A stretch of 64,000 nt of DNA, taken from Actinomyces sp. oral taxon 414. Lineage in GTDB: Bacteria; Actinomycetota; Actinomycetes; Actinomycetales; Actinomycetaceae. Below, one piece after another: positions 26,724-35,489 of the stretch (its first letter is position 1; the number at the start of each line of letters is the position of its first letter). Below the pieces are notes generated by a model. That model had not been told where the DNA came from and made no database searches. It saw nothing but the letters and a program-made list of their open reading frames with translations. Both the position numbers and the translations under genes were made by a program. The stretch covers positions 2,976,001 to 3,040,000 of the forward strand of contig NZ_CP012590.1 of NCBI RefSeq assembly GCF_001278845.1, given 5' to 3'.

Positions 26724-27991
26724 GCGCTCCGAAGCCCCTGCGCGGGCGCGCCCTGGCCCGACGCCCGCTGCTCGTCGGGGCCCTCGTCACCGGCCTGGCC
26801 GCCTGCGGCTCGAGTCGTCCGGCCTCCGGCGACGCCGCCCCCTCCGCCGGCGCGGGCGCCGCGTCCGCCGCCCCGGCCGCGACCGGCCCGACGTCGTCCT
26901 CCTCGGCCCCGGCGGCCCCGGCGGCCTCACCGGCTCCGGCGACTCCGGCGGCCCCGGCGACGGGCCCCCTGGCCGGCTGGAGCCTGGAGCAGAGGGTCGG
27001 CCAGCTCCTCATGATGGGCGTCGACGCCGCCGAGGCGCCGGCCAGCGCGCGCAAGGCCATCACCTCCCTGCACCTGGGCGGCGTCTTCCTGTCGGGGCGC
27101 TCCCAGGGCGGCACCGCGGCCACGCGCGCCGTCGTGGACTCCCTGACCGGGCTCGTCGGCCCCGAGTCCACCGGGGGCGCCCCGCTGCTGGTGTCCACCG
27201 ACCAGGAGGGCGGGGACGTGCAGGTCCTGCGGGGCCCGGGCTTCTCCACCATCCCCTCGGCGCTCAAACAGTCGGAGCAGGCGGCGGTCGACCTGGAGAC
27301 GGCGGCCGCGGGCTGGGGCGGCGAACTGGCGCAGGCGGGGGTCACCATGAACCTCGCGCCCGTGGCCGACCTCGTCGACATCGCCGACCCCGATTCCAAC
27401 GAGCCCATTGGCGCCTGGGGGCGCCAGTACGGCAATAACGCGGAGACCGTGGTCGAGCGGGCCGGCGCCTTCGCCCGCGGCATGGAGTCCGCCGGCGTCG
27501 TGGCGACCTTCAAGCACTTCCCCGGCCTGGGCCGGGTAGTCGGCAACACGGATACCTCGGCCTCTGTGACGGACGCGGTCACGGCGCGCAGCGGCGACGC
27601 CGCCGTGGAGGTCTTCTCCCGTCTCATCGCCGGCGGCGCCCGCGTCGTCATGGTCTCCTCCGCGGTCTACACCCTCATTGACGCCGGCTCTCCGGCGGTC
27701 TTCTCCTCCGTCGTCGTCACGGACATGCTGCGCGGGGACCTCGGTTTCACCGGGGTCGTCATCACCGACGACGTCTCCGCGGCCGCGCAGGTGCGCACCT
27801 GGAGTCCGGCCGAGCGGGCCGTGCTCGCGGTGCAGGCGGGATGCGATATCGTCCTGGCCTCCGGGGATCCGGGGGTCGTGGATGAGATGGCCCAGGCGCT
27901 GATCGACCGGGCCCGCGCCGACCCGGCCTTCGCCGCGCGGGTGGACGAGTCGGCGCTGCGGGTGCTGGCGCTCAAGGGCGTCCAGCCCTGA
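26720..27991 (+). CDS. GH3 family lipoprotein (beta-N-acetylhexosaminidase-like)
   Basis: The protein has 423 residues. The N-terminus is a lipoprotein signal peptide (RPLLVGALVTGLAACGSS, lipobox LAAC at about residue 28), then a Pro/Ala/Ser linker (30-85). The GH3 barrel follows: WSLEQRVGQLLMMGVDA, DQEGGDVQVL, MNLAPVADL, KHFPGLGRVVGNTD (the KHF-P-G-x-G signature), and GFTGVVITDDVSAA with the likely nucleophile Asp. Enzymes of this type remove terminal N-acetylglucosamine from cell-wall fragments. It should be anchored on the outside of the membrane. The third residue of the usual KHFPGHG motif is Leu here instead of His, which may matter for catalysis. Confidence 0.9.
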   Translation: MSAPKPLRGRALARRPLLVGALVTGLAACGSSRPASGDAAPSAGAGAASAAPAATGPTSSSSAPAAPAASPAPATPAAPATGPLAGWSLEQRVGQLLMMGVDAAEAPASARKAITSLHLGGVFLSGRSQGGTAATRAVVDSLTGLVGPESTGGAPLLVSTDQEGGDVQVLRGPGFSTIPSALKQSEQAAVDLETAAAGWGGELAQAGVTMNLAPVADLVDIADPDSNEPIGAWGRQYGNNAETVVERAGAFARGMESAGVVATFKHFPGLGRVVGNTDTSASVTDAVTARSGDAAVEVFSRLIAGGARVVMVSSAVYTLIDAGSPAVFSSVVVTDMLRGDLGFTGVVITDDVSAAAQVRTWSPAERAVLAVQAGCDIVLASGDPGVVDEMAQALIDRARADPAFAARVDESALRVLALKGVQP

Positions 27992-27992
27992 T

Positions 27993-28090
27993 CCCCGCGA
28001 AACCGGCATCTCCGCGAAACCGGCGGAAACGACACGCGAAACCGGCGGAAACAACACGCGAGACCGGCGGATAATGCACATCCTGTGGAT
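27993..28090. repeat. Tandem 22-base units, copy near 28.0 kb
   Basis: About four copies of CGCGAAACCGGCGGAAACGA-type units (CGCGAAACCGGCATCT first, then three closer copies) end at CACATCCTGTGGATGA. The same units in reverse orientation, ending in the complementary TATCCACAGGATGTGC, lie at 30165-30272. A single two-unit piece lies at 63836. Confidence 0.85.
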
Positions 28091-28398
28091 GACTCGAGCG
28101 TTCTCGGGTGCCGGGGTCGTGCCGGATGCCCCGCAGCAGGGTCGAGCGAGGACTCCACCACCGCCGTCGCGTCGGCGGGCCCTCTCGACGCCAAGGGCCC
28201 CGGGGGAATTGCCACCACACTACGAGACGCGCCCTCGCGGGTCCCGTGGTGAGGGCGGTCGTCCGCCTCGGCGAGGTCCATGACGTCGGCGCCGGCTCAG
28301 GCACCGACGAGGCGAGCGGTCGCGAACCGGGCGGGCGCCCCGTTCGATCGCGCCGGCCCCGCGGGAGCGCCGCCCGGCCCGTGCGCAGGCGCCCCGAT

Positions 28399-28473
28399 CC
28401 GCGAGAACGTCACTTAACCCACGAGAACGTTTGCTAGAGGTACGTTCTCGTGGGTTAAGTGACGTTCTCGCGG
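28399..28473. repeat. Perfect hairpin with two-unit arms, 11-base loop
   Basis: Arms at 28399-28430 and 28442-28473 pair perfectly over 32 bases. Each arm contains CGAGAACGT twice, separated by CACTTAACCCA. The loop is TTGCTAGAGGT. It does not resemble a terminator (no U run), and it lies in a gene-free gap between two genes that point towards each other. Confidence 0.9.
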
Positions 28474-28617
28474 GTTACCCGGCGATCTCGCGGACCGCGA
28501 CGCCGGTCCCCGGGCGCCCCACACTACCGGCCGTCCCACCATGCAAGACGACCGGGCGGCGCCGGGGCGCCCGGCGGTCTTTGGGCCACCCGCCTCGGTG
28601 CGCTGCCCCCGGCGCGC
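28474..28617. other. Short gene-free gap
   Basis: No gene is seen here. GTCCCACCATGC(A)AGACGAC at about 28533 recurs at 48551 (GTCCCACCATGCGGGACGAC), in both cases just past a hairpin of the CGAGAACG/CGAGCACG family, suggesting a larger shared repeat. Confidence 0.5.
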
Positions 28618-29487
28618 TCACCGGGCCGAGGCCATCCCCATGAGGACGACGCCGGCCAGCGCGGCCGCGATCCCGATGAGGACGACGACGATCTCCTTGC
28701 GGGTCCTGGGCTCCTTGAGCAGGAAGATGGAGCCGAGGGTGGCGATGACGAAACCCAGCTGGCTGAAGGTGAAGCCGGCCGCCACGCCCACGATCGCCGT
28801 CGAGCGCAGCAGGGCGATGTTCCCCAGCGCCCACACGGCCCCGGACAGCAGCGCCGGGATCGCACCCGGGCCCCGCAGGGGGCCGTTGTCCGGCAGCACG
28901 CGGGAGGCGATGACGGCGCCGACGAGCAGGCCAATGCCCATCGGACCCACCGCGTCCGCCGAGGAGACGTGCGCCAGGCGCAGCATGCCGGGGTAGATGG
29001 CCAGGAAGACCGCCGAGCAGACGGTCGCCAGGGCGCCGGTCCGGCGCATTCTCGGGCTGGGGCCGACGCCTTCGCCCTCCTGCCAGGCGCCCGCCACTCC
29101 TCCGACGATGACGAGCGCGATCGCGCTCATTCCCAGCCCCATCGCCCCCGGCGCCCGCCACTCCCCGAGCAGTACGACGCCGATGAGCCCGTTGAGCGCG
29201 AGCTGGAGGACGGTGGTCAGCGGCATGGTCCGGGAAGCGCCCCAGGTTTGGAAGCCCTTAATAACGAGCACAATGCCGATGCTCCACAGCAGTCCGCTGA
29301 GCGAGCCCCACGCCAGGGCGCGCAGTGACCAGGCGGCTCCGGTCAGCGGGGAGGTCAGCAGGCTCGCCGCGCCGCCGCCGGCGATGACGAAGGTGTTCTG
29401 GCGGCGCAGGTCTGTGGGGAAGGCGGCGTTGAGCAGCGCCATCGTTCCCCACAGGAGTGAGGGGAGGAGGGCGATGAGGATGTGCAT
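28618..29487 (-). CDS. GRP-family sugar transporter
   Basis: The 289-residue protein has ten predicted membrane helices and the repeated pattern of the glucose/ribose porter family (GlcU/RbsU): MHILIALLPSLLWGTMALLN at the start, KGFQTWGASRTMPLTTVLQL, LNGLIGVVLLGEWRAPG, and a second half with FTFSQLGFVIATLGSIFLLKEPRTRKE. It should import a sugar by proton symport. The substrate is probably glucose or ribose but cannot be assigned. The 5-copy 7-base repeat lies just before the start codon and could affect expression. Confidence 0.85.
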   Translation of the reverse strand: MHILIALLPSLLWGTMALLNAAFPTDLRRQNTFVIAGGGAASLLTSPLTGAAWSLRALAWGSLSGLLWSIGIVLVIKGFQTWGASRTMPLTTVLQLALNGLIGVVLLGEWRAPGAMGLGMSAIALVIVGGVAGAWQEGEGVGPSPRMRRTGALATVCSAVFLAIYPGMLRLAHVSSADAVGPMGIGLLVGAVIASRVLPDNGPLRGPGAIPALLSGAVWALGNIALLRSTAIVGVAAGFTFSQLGFVIATLGSIFLLKEPRTRKEIVVVLIGIAAALAGVVLMGMASAR

Positions 29488-29520
29488 GGTGACCTGCCGG
29501 GCGGTGCGGTGGACAGTGCG

Positions 29521-29555
29521 GTGAGCGGTGAGCGGTGAGCGGTGAGCGGTGAGCG
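29521..29555. repeat. (GTGAGCG)5 microsatellite upstream of the sugar transporter
   Basis: Five perfect head-to-tail copies of GTGAGCG lie 34-68 bases upstream of the transporter start. A change of one unit alters spacing by seven bases, so this could be a slipped-strand expression switch. A weaker GACGGTCGT-type run lies at 29704-29740. Confidence 0.9.
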
Positions 29556-29898
29556 GCGCGGGCGGCGGGCGAATCGTCGGTGATCACGGGCCCCGGTGTC
29601 GTCGGTTGAGCCTATGGCGGGCGGACCGGCCCTGGCAAGGAGGCCCCGCGTGCTCCCCCTCCCCGCTCCCCGCCCCCGCCGCGCGATCGGTCATGGCGGT
29701 CGGGCGGTCGTGACGGTCGTGACGGTCGTGGCGGTCGGGCGGAATCGGCCCGGGGTCGCGGACCCGTGTCTGCTGCGCCTTTTCGTCCTCTGCCGCGCTC
29801 CTTCTCCTCGTGCAGCGGCCCTTATCCCGCCGGGAGCGCGAGGTTCGGATCGGTGCGGTGGGGCGGGTGGGGCTCCTGGGACTCGTCTGGGCGGGGCG

Positions 29899-30018
29899 TG
29901 TCCAAATCTGCCACAAAGGCGCCCCGAGCCGGGATCGGCCGCAAAGAAAAGCCCGGAATATCAACGATTCTCTTCCGGCGCTCCGGCGCGATCGGCGCCT
30001 TTGTGGCAGATTTGGACA
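29899..30018. repeat. 120-bp palindromic element, copy 2
   Basis: The arms are the same TGTCCAAATCTGCCACAAAG. The core reads CCCGGAATATCAACGATTCT followed by CTTCCGG. Compared with copy 1, the inner stem bases have changed on both sides (CCGG with CCGG instead of GCG with CGC), which keeps them paired. Confidence 0.9.
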
Positions 30019-30164
30019 ACCTGCGCCACCGCGGGCCCCTCGGGGAGGACGTCCGCGAGCCGGGCGACGACCACGGCTACCACGACGATCGCCCCGGCCC
30101 CGTGGTAGCGCCGCCCGGCCCCGCGCTCGCGGTGGTGGGGCATCCGGGGCCAGTCGGGGAGGTC

Positions 30165-30272
30165 CGAGTTATCCACAGGATGTGCACTTTCCGCCGGTTT
30201 CGCGTGTCGTTTCCGCCGGTTTCGCGTGTCGTTTCCGCCGGTTTCGCGTGTCGTTTCCGCCGGTCTCGGCGT
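30165..30272. repeat. Tandem 22-base units, inverted copy near 30.2 kb
   Basis: TTATCCACAGGATGTGC is followed by four units of TTTCCGCCGGTTTCGCGTGT. This is the reverse complement of the array at 27993. TTATCCACA matches the DnaA-box consensus exactly; the partner copy has one mismatch (TCATCCACA). Confidence 0.85.
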
Positions 30273-30306
30273 TCCGGGGGACGGGGGCGGTGCGATACTG
30301 GCGGCC

Positions 30307-31995
30307 ATGCCCGCTGACGCCCAGCCCCCCGCGCCCGACGGCCCCCTCATCGTCCAGTCCGACAAGTCGGTCCTCCTGGAGGTCGCCCGCCCCGGCGCCG
30401 ACGAGGCCCGCCGCGCCATCGCCCCCTTCGCCGAGCTGGAGCGGGCCCCGGAACACGTCCACACCTACCGGATCACCCCGCTGGCCCTGTGGAACGCCCG
30501 GGCCGCCGGGCTGGACGCCGAGACCGTGGTCCACACCCTCATCACCTACTCGCGCTTCCCGGTGCCCCACGCCCTGCTCACCGAGATCGCCGAGACCATG
30601 GGCCGCTACGGCCGCCTTCAGCTGGTCGCCGACCCGGCCCACGGCCTGGTCCTGCACGCCGCAGACGCGCCGGTCCTGGAGGAGGTCATGCGCTCCCGGC
30701 GCACCACGGGCCTGCTGGGCGCGCGCCTGTCCCCCGCCGACGTCGTCGTCCACCCCTCCGAGCGCGGCCACCTCAAGCAGGTCCTCATCAAGCTGGGCTG
30801 GCCGGCGGAAGACCTGGCCGGCTACGTCGACGGCGAGGCCCACCCCATCGCCCTGCGCGAGGACCCGGCCGGGGCCCGGGCCGGCACCCCCGGGGCCTTC
30901 GCGCTGCGCCCCTACCAGCGCGAGGCGGTGGAGGGCTTCTGGGCGGGCGGGTCCGGCGTCGTCGTCCTGCCCTGCGGGGCCGGCAAGACCCTGGTGGGGG
31001 CGGCGGTCATGGCGAGGAGTTCGACGACGGCGCTCGTCCTGGTCGCCAACGCCGTCGCCGCCCGCCAGTGGAAGGAGGAGCTCATGCGCTTCACCACCCT
31101 GACCGCGGACGAGATCGGCGAGTACTCGGGGGCGCGCAAGGAGATCCGCCCCGTGACCATCGCCACCTACCAGGTGCTCACCACCAGACGCAAGGGCGTC
31201 CACCCGCATCTGGACCTGCTGGACTCCCACGACTGGGGGCTCATCGTCTACGACGAGGTCCACCTCCTGCCCGCCCCCGTCTTCCGCATGACGGCGGACC
31301 TGCAGGCGCGCCGCCGCCTGGGCCTGACCGCCACCCTCGTGCGCGAGGACGGCCGCGAAGACGAGGTCTTCTCCCTCATCGGCCCCAAGCGCTACGACGC
31401 CCCCTGGAAGGACCTGGAGAACCAGGGCTGGATCGCCCCGGCCATCTGCACCGAGGTGCGCCTGGACCTGGACGCCAGGCAGCGAATGACCTACGCGACG
31501 GCGGAGGCGTCCGACCGCTACCGCCTGGCCGCCTGCGCCCCGGCCAAGGTCGGGATCGTGGACCGGCTGCTGGCCCGCCACGCCGGCGAGTCGGTGCTGA
31601 TCATCGGCCAGTACGTCGACCAACTGACCGAGATCGCCGAGCATCTGGGCGCCCCGCTCATCACGGGGGCGACGACGGTGCGCGAGCGCCAGCGCCTCTA
31701 CGGCGCCTTCCGCTCCGGGGAGGTGCGCACCCTCGTGGTCTCCAAGGTGGCGAACTTCTCCATCGACCTGCCCGGGGCGAGCGTGGCCGTCCAGGTGTCG
31801 GGGACCTTCGGGTCCCGGCAGGAGGAGGCCCAGCGCCTGGGCCGGATCGTGCGGCCCAAGGAGGACGGGCGCCAGGCGCACTTCTACACGGTCGTGGCCC
31901 GCGACACGGTCGACCAGGAGTTCGCGGCGCATCGCCAGCGCTTCCTGGCCGAGCAGGGCTACACCTACGACATCGTCGACGCCGGGGATCTGTAG
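30307..31995 (+). CDS. XPB/Ssl2-like DNA helicase
   Basis: The protein has 562 residues. The N-terminal about 200 residues are the damage-recognition-like helicase-associated region of bacterial XPB (VVVHPSERGHLKQVLIKLGW). The helicase core then follows: RPYQREAVEGFW, Walker A LPCGAGKT (221-228), DEVH (316-319), LGLTATLVREDGRE, ITGATTVRERQ and the motif VI-like EEAQRLGRIVRPK. It would translocate on DNA, probably in nucleotide-excision repair. The ATG at 30307 lies after the tandem repeat, which occupies the region where a promoter would be expected. It stands alone; its usual neighbours are not present. Confidence 0.9.
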   Translation: MPADAQPPAPDGPLIVQSDKSVLLEVARPGADEARRAIAPFAELERAPEHVHTYRITPLALWNARAAGLDAETVVHTLITYSRFPVPHALLTEIAETMGRYGRLQLVADPAHGLVLHAADAPVLEEVMRSRRTTGLLGARLSPADVVVHPSERGHLKQVLIKLGWPAEDLAGYVDGEAHPIALREDPAGARAGTPGAFALRPYQREAVEGFWAGGSGVVVLPCGAGKTLVGAAVMARSSTTALVLVANAVAARQWKEELMRFTTLTADEIGEYSGARKEIRPVTIATYQVLTTRRKGVHPHLDLLDSHDWGLIVYDEVHLLPAPVFRMTADLQARRRLGLTATLVREDGREDEVFSLIGPKRYDAPWKDLENQGWIAPAICTEVRLDLDARQRMTYATAEASDRYRLAACAPAKVGIVDRLLARHAGESVLIIGQYVDQLTEIAEHLGAPLITGATTVRERQRLYGAFRSGEVRTLVVSKVANFSIDLPGASVAVQVSGTFGSRQEEAQRLGRIVRPKEDGRQAHFYTVVARDTVDQEFAAHRQRFLAEQGYTYDIVDAGDL

Positions 31996-32151
31996 GGCCG
32001 ACGGCGCCGCCCCAGCTCCCGCAGTGCCGCCTGGGAATCCCGGCCCGCACCAGGCCGGCCTGCTGGCACGGGGCGCACCGGCTCCGACGCCGCCCAGGAA
32101 TCCCGGCCCGCACCGCGCCGCGCCGCACCGGGCTGGGCCCGGCGGGCGCCC

Positions 32152-33045
32152 TCAGCCCCGCGCCGCGCTGGCCCGGCGGGCGCGGGCGCGGCGGACCAGG
32201 ACGCGCGCCAGGGCGCGGCCGAAGGCCTGGATGACCGGCTCGGCCCGCTCCGCCTCGGCCCGCGCACGCCGCCCCACCGCCACGGCTTCGGCGGGCAGCG
32301 CGGAGTCGGGCAGGGCCTCGGCCTCCTCCTCGCCGCGCACGACGCCCATGGCGCGGGCGGCCGAGCGCGCCCGCCAGTACTCGATGCGGGCCGGGGTGGA
32401 CTCGGGGTGGTGCTGGAGGGCCAGGAGCTTGCCGACCCGCCAGGCCTGTACCGGGGCCCCGGCGGAGGAGGCGAGCAGGACGGCGCTCTCGGGCAGGCGG
32501 ACGACGACGTCGTCGTGGGAGACGATGACCGGCAGGCGCGCTCCGCCGCGGGTGGGCACGCCGGCGCGCACGGCCGCCCGCACCGCTTCGTCAACGATCT
32601 CGGAGAAGACCGGGTCGGCGCGGGCGGCCTCCGTCAACTCCAGGTCGACAACGCCGTTCTCGCTGCCGTGCGGGGAGGGGCAGGCGGTGGCCCCGCCCAG
32701 GGCCTCGGCGGCGATCTGGGCACCCAGGCAGATGGCGACGGCGGGCAGGCGCTGCTCGACGGCCCCGCGCAGCAGGGAGCGCACGTCGGCCAGCCACGGG
32801 TGGCGGGCGTCGTCGTGCGCGCCCATGGCCCCGCCCAGGACCACCAGGCCGTCGCCGACGCCGGCGAGGCCCGGGATGGCCTCCCCCGCCCAGGGGCGCA
32901 CCACGCGCAGCGAGGCGCCCTCGGCGAAGAGCCACTGCCCCAGGCGCCCCAGCGGCGCGAAGGCCTCGGGCTCGATCACGGTAATGACCGGGGCGGCGTC
33001 GGGGAGCGCCGGGAGGATGTCAGTCATGGGGCTATTGACGGTCAT
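32152..33045 (-). CDS. Class I glutamine amidotransferase
   Basis: From ATG 33045 the protein has 297 residues. The nucleophile Cys is in VAICLGAQIAAEALGG (about 106), preceded by LVVLGGAMGAHDD and followed by LALQHHPEST with the catalytic His and Glu. Family members transfer glutamine nitrogen or, when single-domain, act as hydrolases of gamma-glutamyl compounds. No acceptor domain is fused, so the reaction is unknown. The last about 60 residues are an Ala/Arg-rich helix. A second ATG at 33027 (MTDILPAL) is equally possible as start; the frame further upstream is not family-like. Confidence 0.85.
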   Translation of the reverse strand: MTVNSPMTDILPALPDAAPVITVIEPEAFAPLGRLGQWLFAEGASLRVVRPWAGEAIPGLAGVGDGLVVLGGAMGAHDDARHPWLADVRSLLRGAVEQRLPAVAICLGAQIAAEALGGATACPSPHGSENGVVDLELTEAARADPVFSEIVDEAVRAAVRAGVPTRGGARLPVIVSHDDVVVRLPESAVLLASSAGAPVQAWRVGKLLALQHHPESTPARIEYWRARSAARAMGVVRGEEEAEALPDSALPAEAVAVGRRARAEAERAEPVIQAFGRALARVLVRRARARRASAARG

Positions 33046-33121
33046 GACGGCCCCGGGCGCAAACCGCGCCCGCGGGACGTGCGCGCTCTCACGGCGCGCC
33101 GGGCGGGGCGGATCGCGCGGC

Positions 33122-33895
33122 TCAGTCCCCGCTGTCCCCGCTCCACATCCACCCGCTGATCTCCGCCCAGACAACGGTGGCGAGTGCGGGGGTGAGAGGG
33201 ATCTCGCGGGAGGGTCCCCGCGGGTCGGCGATCGGCCCCGGGATTTCCTCCACCTCGTAGAGCATGGTCGTGGTGCCAAGGGTCAGATTCTCCCGCACGG
33301 GGTCGAATCCGTTATCCCCCAATTCCTCCCGCATTCGCAGCACTATTGTCCATCGGTTATCAATGGCATCGCGCACGAAGACTGATTCCCGGGGCCCCTG
33401 AGCAGCAATCTCTCGCATGGCGGCGATGGCCGCCTCGACATTCGCGGTGCGCACGGAGGCGGCAAGAGTGTCGAGGACGCGGCCTGGCCCGTCGTTGAGC
33501 ATGAGGCGGGGCGCCAGGTGGTCGTTGGCAAGGGCGATCTGGGGGACATCGACGTCGTCGCAGGCGTAAAGATGGACACCGTCGACGTCGTACCGTTCAA
33601 CGGTGCAGCGGGGGGAACCAAGCCATAGGACGATATCGCGGACTGGAACGGGGTCGCGCGGGTCGAGGCGCCTACAGGTGTACCGCGCCCGGGCCTCCTG
33701 CCGCCCCGCCAGGACGTCGCGGGCCGGCGGAGTAAGGCCATAATCGTCGATGACGCCGATATCTTCTAATCCGAGGAGAGCGCCGTCGGCATGAGTGGCG
33801 CGCCGGGCGATAGGACCGGAGATCATTTTCTGGAGGGTATCCCACTGCAAGACGTCGAGGACGATGACTCCGCTTTCTCTGTCGAAGGAACTCAT
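33122..33895 (-). CDS. Possible EspG-like type VII secretion accessory protein
   Basis: The protein has 257 residues, starting MSSFDRESGVIVLDVLQWDT and soluble throughout. Its layout (a beta-rich N-half with VIDDYGLTPPARDVLAGRQE and DIVLWLGSPRCTVERYDVDG, then a mixed C-half ending in WAEISGWMWSGDSGD) recalls EspG-type chaperones of type VII secretion, but I see no decisive motif. Its ATG overlaps the stop of the upstream gene (ATGA), so the pair forms one operon. A WXG100 protein lies 11 kb away, consistent with that role, though no EccC-like ATPase is in the window. Confidence 0.45.
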   Translation of the reverse strand: MSSFDRESGVIVLDVLQWDTLQKMISGPIARRATHADGALLGLEDIGVIDDYGLTPPARDVLAGRQEARARYTCRRLDPRDPVPVRDIVLWLGSPRCTVERYDVDGVHLYACDDVDVPQIALANDHLAPRLMLNDGPGRVLDTLAASVRTANVEAAIAAMREIAAQGPRESVFVRDAIDNRWTIVLRMREELGDNGFDPVRENLTLGTTTMLYEVEEIPGPIADPRGPSREIPLTPALATVVWAEISGWMWSGDSGD

Positions 33896-34908
33896 GCCGT
33901 AACCTCCAAGGAGTCGGCGATGACGTTGAACTCGCCGACTCGGGCCCCGAAATCGCGCGTCCGGCACGTGAAAGTGGCCATCCACAGACCGACGCGTCCG
34001 GCAACGGCGTCGAGCCATGCGACCTGCACGACGGTGAGCGCCTCGTCATCGAGGATGTAGGAGCCGCAGCGCAGGCGCTCACCACGGTGGCGTCCGCCTG
34101 TGGCCACATCCTCGATTACGCGCATGCCGGGGACGGCGTCCGCCATGACACGAACCGAGTCGGATAGCGCTTCGGCGGCATCCTCGCCGGATCCAAGCGG
34201 CTCGGCGACGACGATGAGGTTGGGGGCGTAGTCGGGCCCGGGCGTGGATGGTGTCGCTGCGGCGAGGTAACGGACGGAGGGACCAGCCGGATCGATGAAA
34301 CCGGGAGGCAGGGCGGAAGGATAAATGACACTCCAATCCCGCGGGAGAATGACATGGACGGATTCATTCATAGCGGCCCTCTCGGTCGACGTCCAGTTCG
34401 CCTTCGTCGCGCGGGAGCGCGGAAACGTTTTTTGGATTGTGAAGGTAGTCGTTGAATCTGAAGGCGTCCGCTGCTGCTCGCCCCCGGATGCGGATGCGGG
34501 TGCCGATCCGGTGAGTTCCGCGTTCTCAGTGCTCTCCGCAGCCAGTCTGCGCCGCTTCTCGAGTTGGAACTCTGGATACATGCGGTCGGGCAAACTAAAA
34601 GGGATCATCCCCACCAGGGCCACGACGAGCAGCAATACACAGGGAAGCGACAGGACCAAGCCCGCCGCGCGCAGTAACAGCTGATTCGCACTCTGAAGGA
34701 AATTCATGATGTCGCCGATCAGGAACACGGCCCCCAGGGCCGGTTTGACGAGTGCCGTCGTATTTCTTCCCAGATTGGAGCGTGTCGCTTCGGCGGAGCG
34801 ACGGCAGAACTGCGCATACTTGCAGTCCGAGAACATCTCCAGCCACCATGACCCCAGGCTGTAGCCTCCCAGTATCAGGCAGATGATCCCACCGCCCGTG
34901 CTCGGCAT
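33892..34908 (-). CDS. Membrane protein with LpqN-like C-terminal domain
   Basis: The protein has 338 residues. Two or three hydrophobic segments lie in the N-terminal 110 residues (GGGIICLILGGYSLGSWWLE, ALVKPALGAVFLIGDIMNFL, AAGLVLSLPCVLLLVVALVG). A charged, Ser-rich linker follows, then a domain from about residue 180 (NESVHVILPRDWSVIYP ... GERLRCGSYILDDEALTVVQ, RVGEFNVIADSLEV) that resembles LpqN/DUF1795-type proteins. These are common in type VII secretion loci of actinobacteria. The downstream gene overlaps by four bases. The assignment is tentative. Confidence 0.5.
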   Translation of the reverse strand: MPSTGGGIICLILGGYSLGSWWLEMFSDCKYAQFCRRSAEATRSNLGRNTTALVKPALGAVFLIGDIMNFLQSANQLLLRAAGLVLSLPCVLLLVVALVGMIPFSLPDRMYPEFQLEKRRRLAAESTENAELTGSAPASASGGEQQRTPSDSTTTFTIQKTFPRSRATKANWTSTERAAMNESVHVILPRDWSVIYPSALPPGFIDPAGPSVRYLAAATPSTPGPDYAPNLIVVAEPLGSGEDAAEALSDSVRVMADAVPGMRVIEDVATGGRHRGERLRCGSYILDDEALTVVQVAWLDAVAGRVGLWMATFTCRTRDFGARVGEFNVIADSLEVTA

Positions 34909-34920
34909 GCCATCACCCCG

Positions 34921-35061
34921 TCACCTTTTGAACCAGCTCGTCAAAGCATGAATGCCATTATGAACAATAGAGGTCGGTGATGCGCCGCCCTCCAGAGCCT
35001 CTCGAGCATGTTCACACAGCCGAAGTATCCCATCTAATGGGGCCGCCCATTCCCCATCCAC
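34921..35061 (-). CDS. Short unassigned ORF upstream of the membrane gene
   Basis: A 46-residue frame (from GTG 35061) reads DGEWAAPLDGILRLCEHARE, then ALEGGASPTSIVHNGIHALT, ending SWFKR just 12 bases before the next gene. Composition and codon use look coding, but the AGGAG is adjacent to the GTG without the normal spacing and the frame is open further upstream to a TGA, so it may be the 3' end of a lost gene. No family was recognised. Confidence 0.3.
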   Translation of the reverse strand: MDGEWAAPLDGILRLCEHAREALEGGASPTSIVHNGIHALTSWFKR

Positions 35062-35334
35062 TCCTCCCTGAGTGATCCGGCGATTCGGCCAGAATCATAC
35101 CTCTGCTCGACGTGCGGCGATAGGGTGCGACGAAACTCATCGGGGCCCGCTGGCGGGGCCCGGCGCCTCATCCGGGAGGAGCGGTGGGCGTAACAGACTG
35201 GCTCCGCACCGCCCACCCTTCCGTATCGGCGACTACGCGGGCGCCGCACCCTCATCGCCGGTGTCCTGGAAGGTTATTCTGGGATCGTCCGAGTGGTGCT
35301 GGTGGGACTCCTGGGACGACCCAGGGCGGGGGCG
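35062..35334. other. Gap with family flank sequence
   Basis: No gene is supported. From about 35266 the DNA is the conserved outer flank (CCTGGAAGGTTATTCTGGGA, then GGGACTCCTGGGACGACCCA) that precedes the 120-bp palindrome, shared with the copy at 56400. Confidence 0.6.
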
Positions 35335-35454
35335 TGTCCAAATCTGCCACAAAGGCGCCCCGCGGCGAGATCGGCCGCGAATGAAACCGCGGAATATCAA
35401 CGTTTCTTCTCGCGCGCTTCGGCCCGATCGGGGTCTTTGTGGCAGATTTGGACA
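35335..35454. repeat. 120-bp palindromic element, copy 3
   Basis: Both arms are intact (TGTCCAAATCTGCCACAAAG) and the core is CCGCGGAATATCAACGTTTC. It has the flank on its left, like copies 2 and 4. Confidence 0.9.
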
Positions 35455-35489
35455 ACCCGTCGCCGCGGACCGGCCGCCACTACCTGTGA

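Noticed and set aside
28399..28473. Plain transcription terminator
   Set aside because: Arms are too long and perfect, with two-unit structure and no T run, and homologous hairpins lie at sites unrelated to gene ends.
30165..30185. Replication origin suggested by TTATCCACA
   Set aside because: Only one exact DnaA box is present, with no dnaA/dnaN genes nearby and no AT-rich unwinding region; it belongs to the dispersed repeat.
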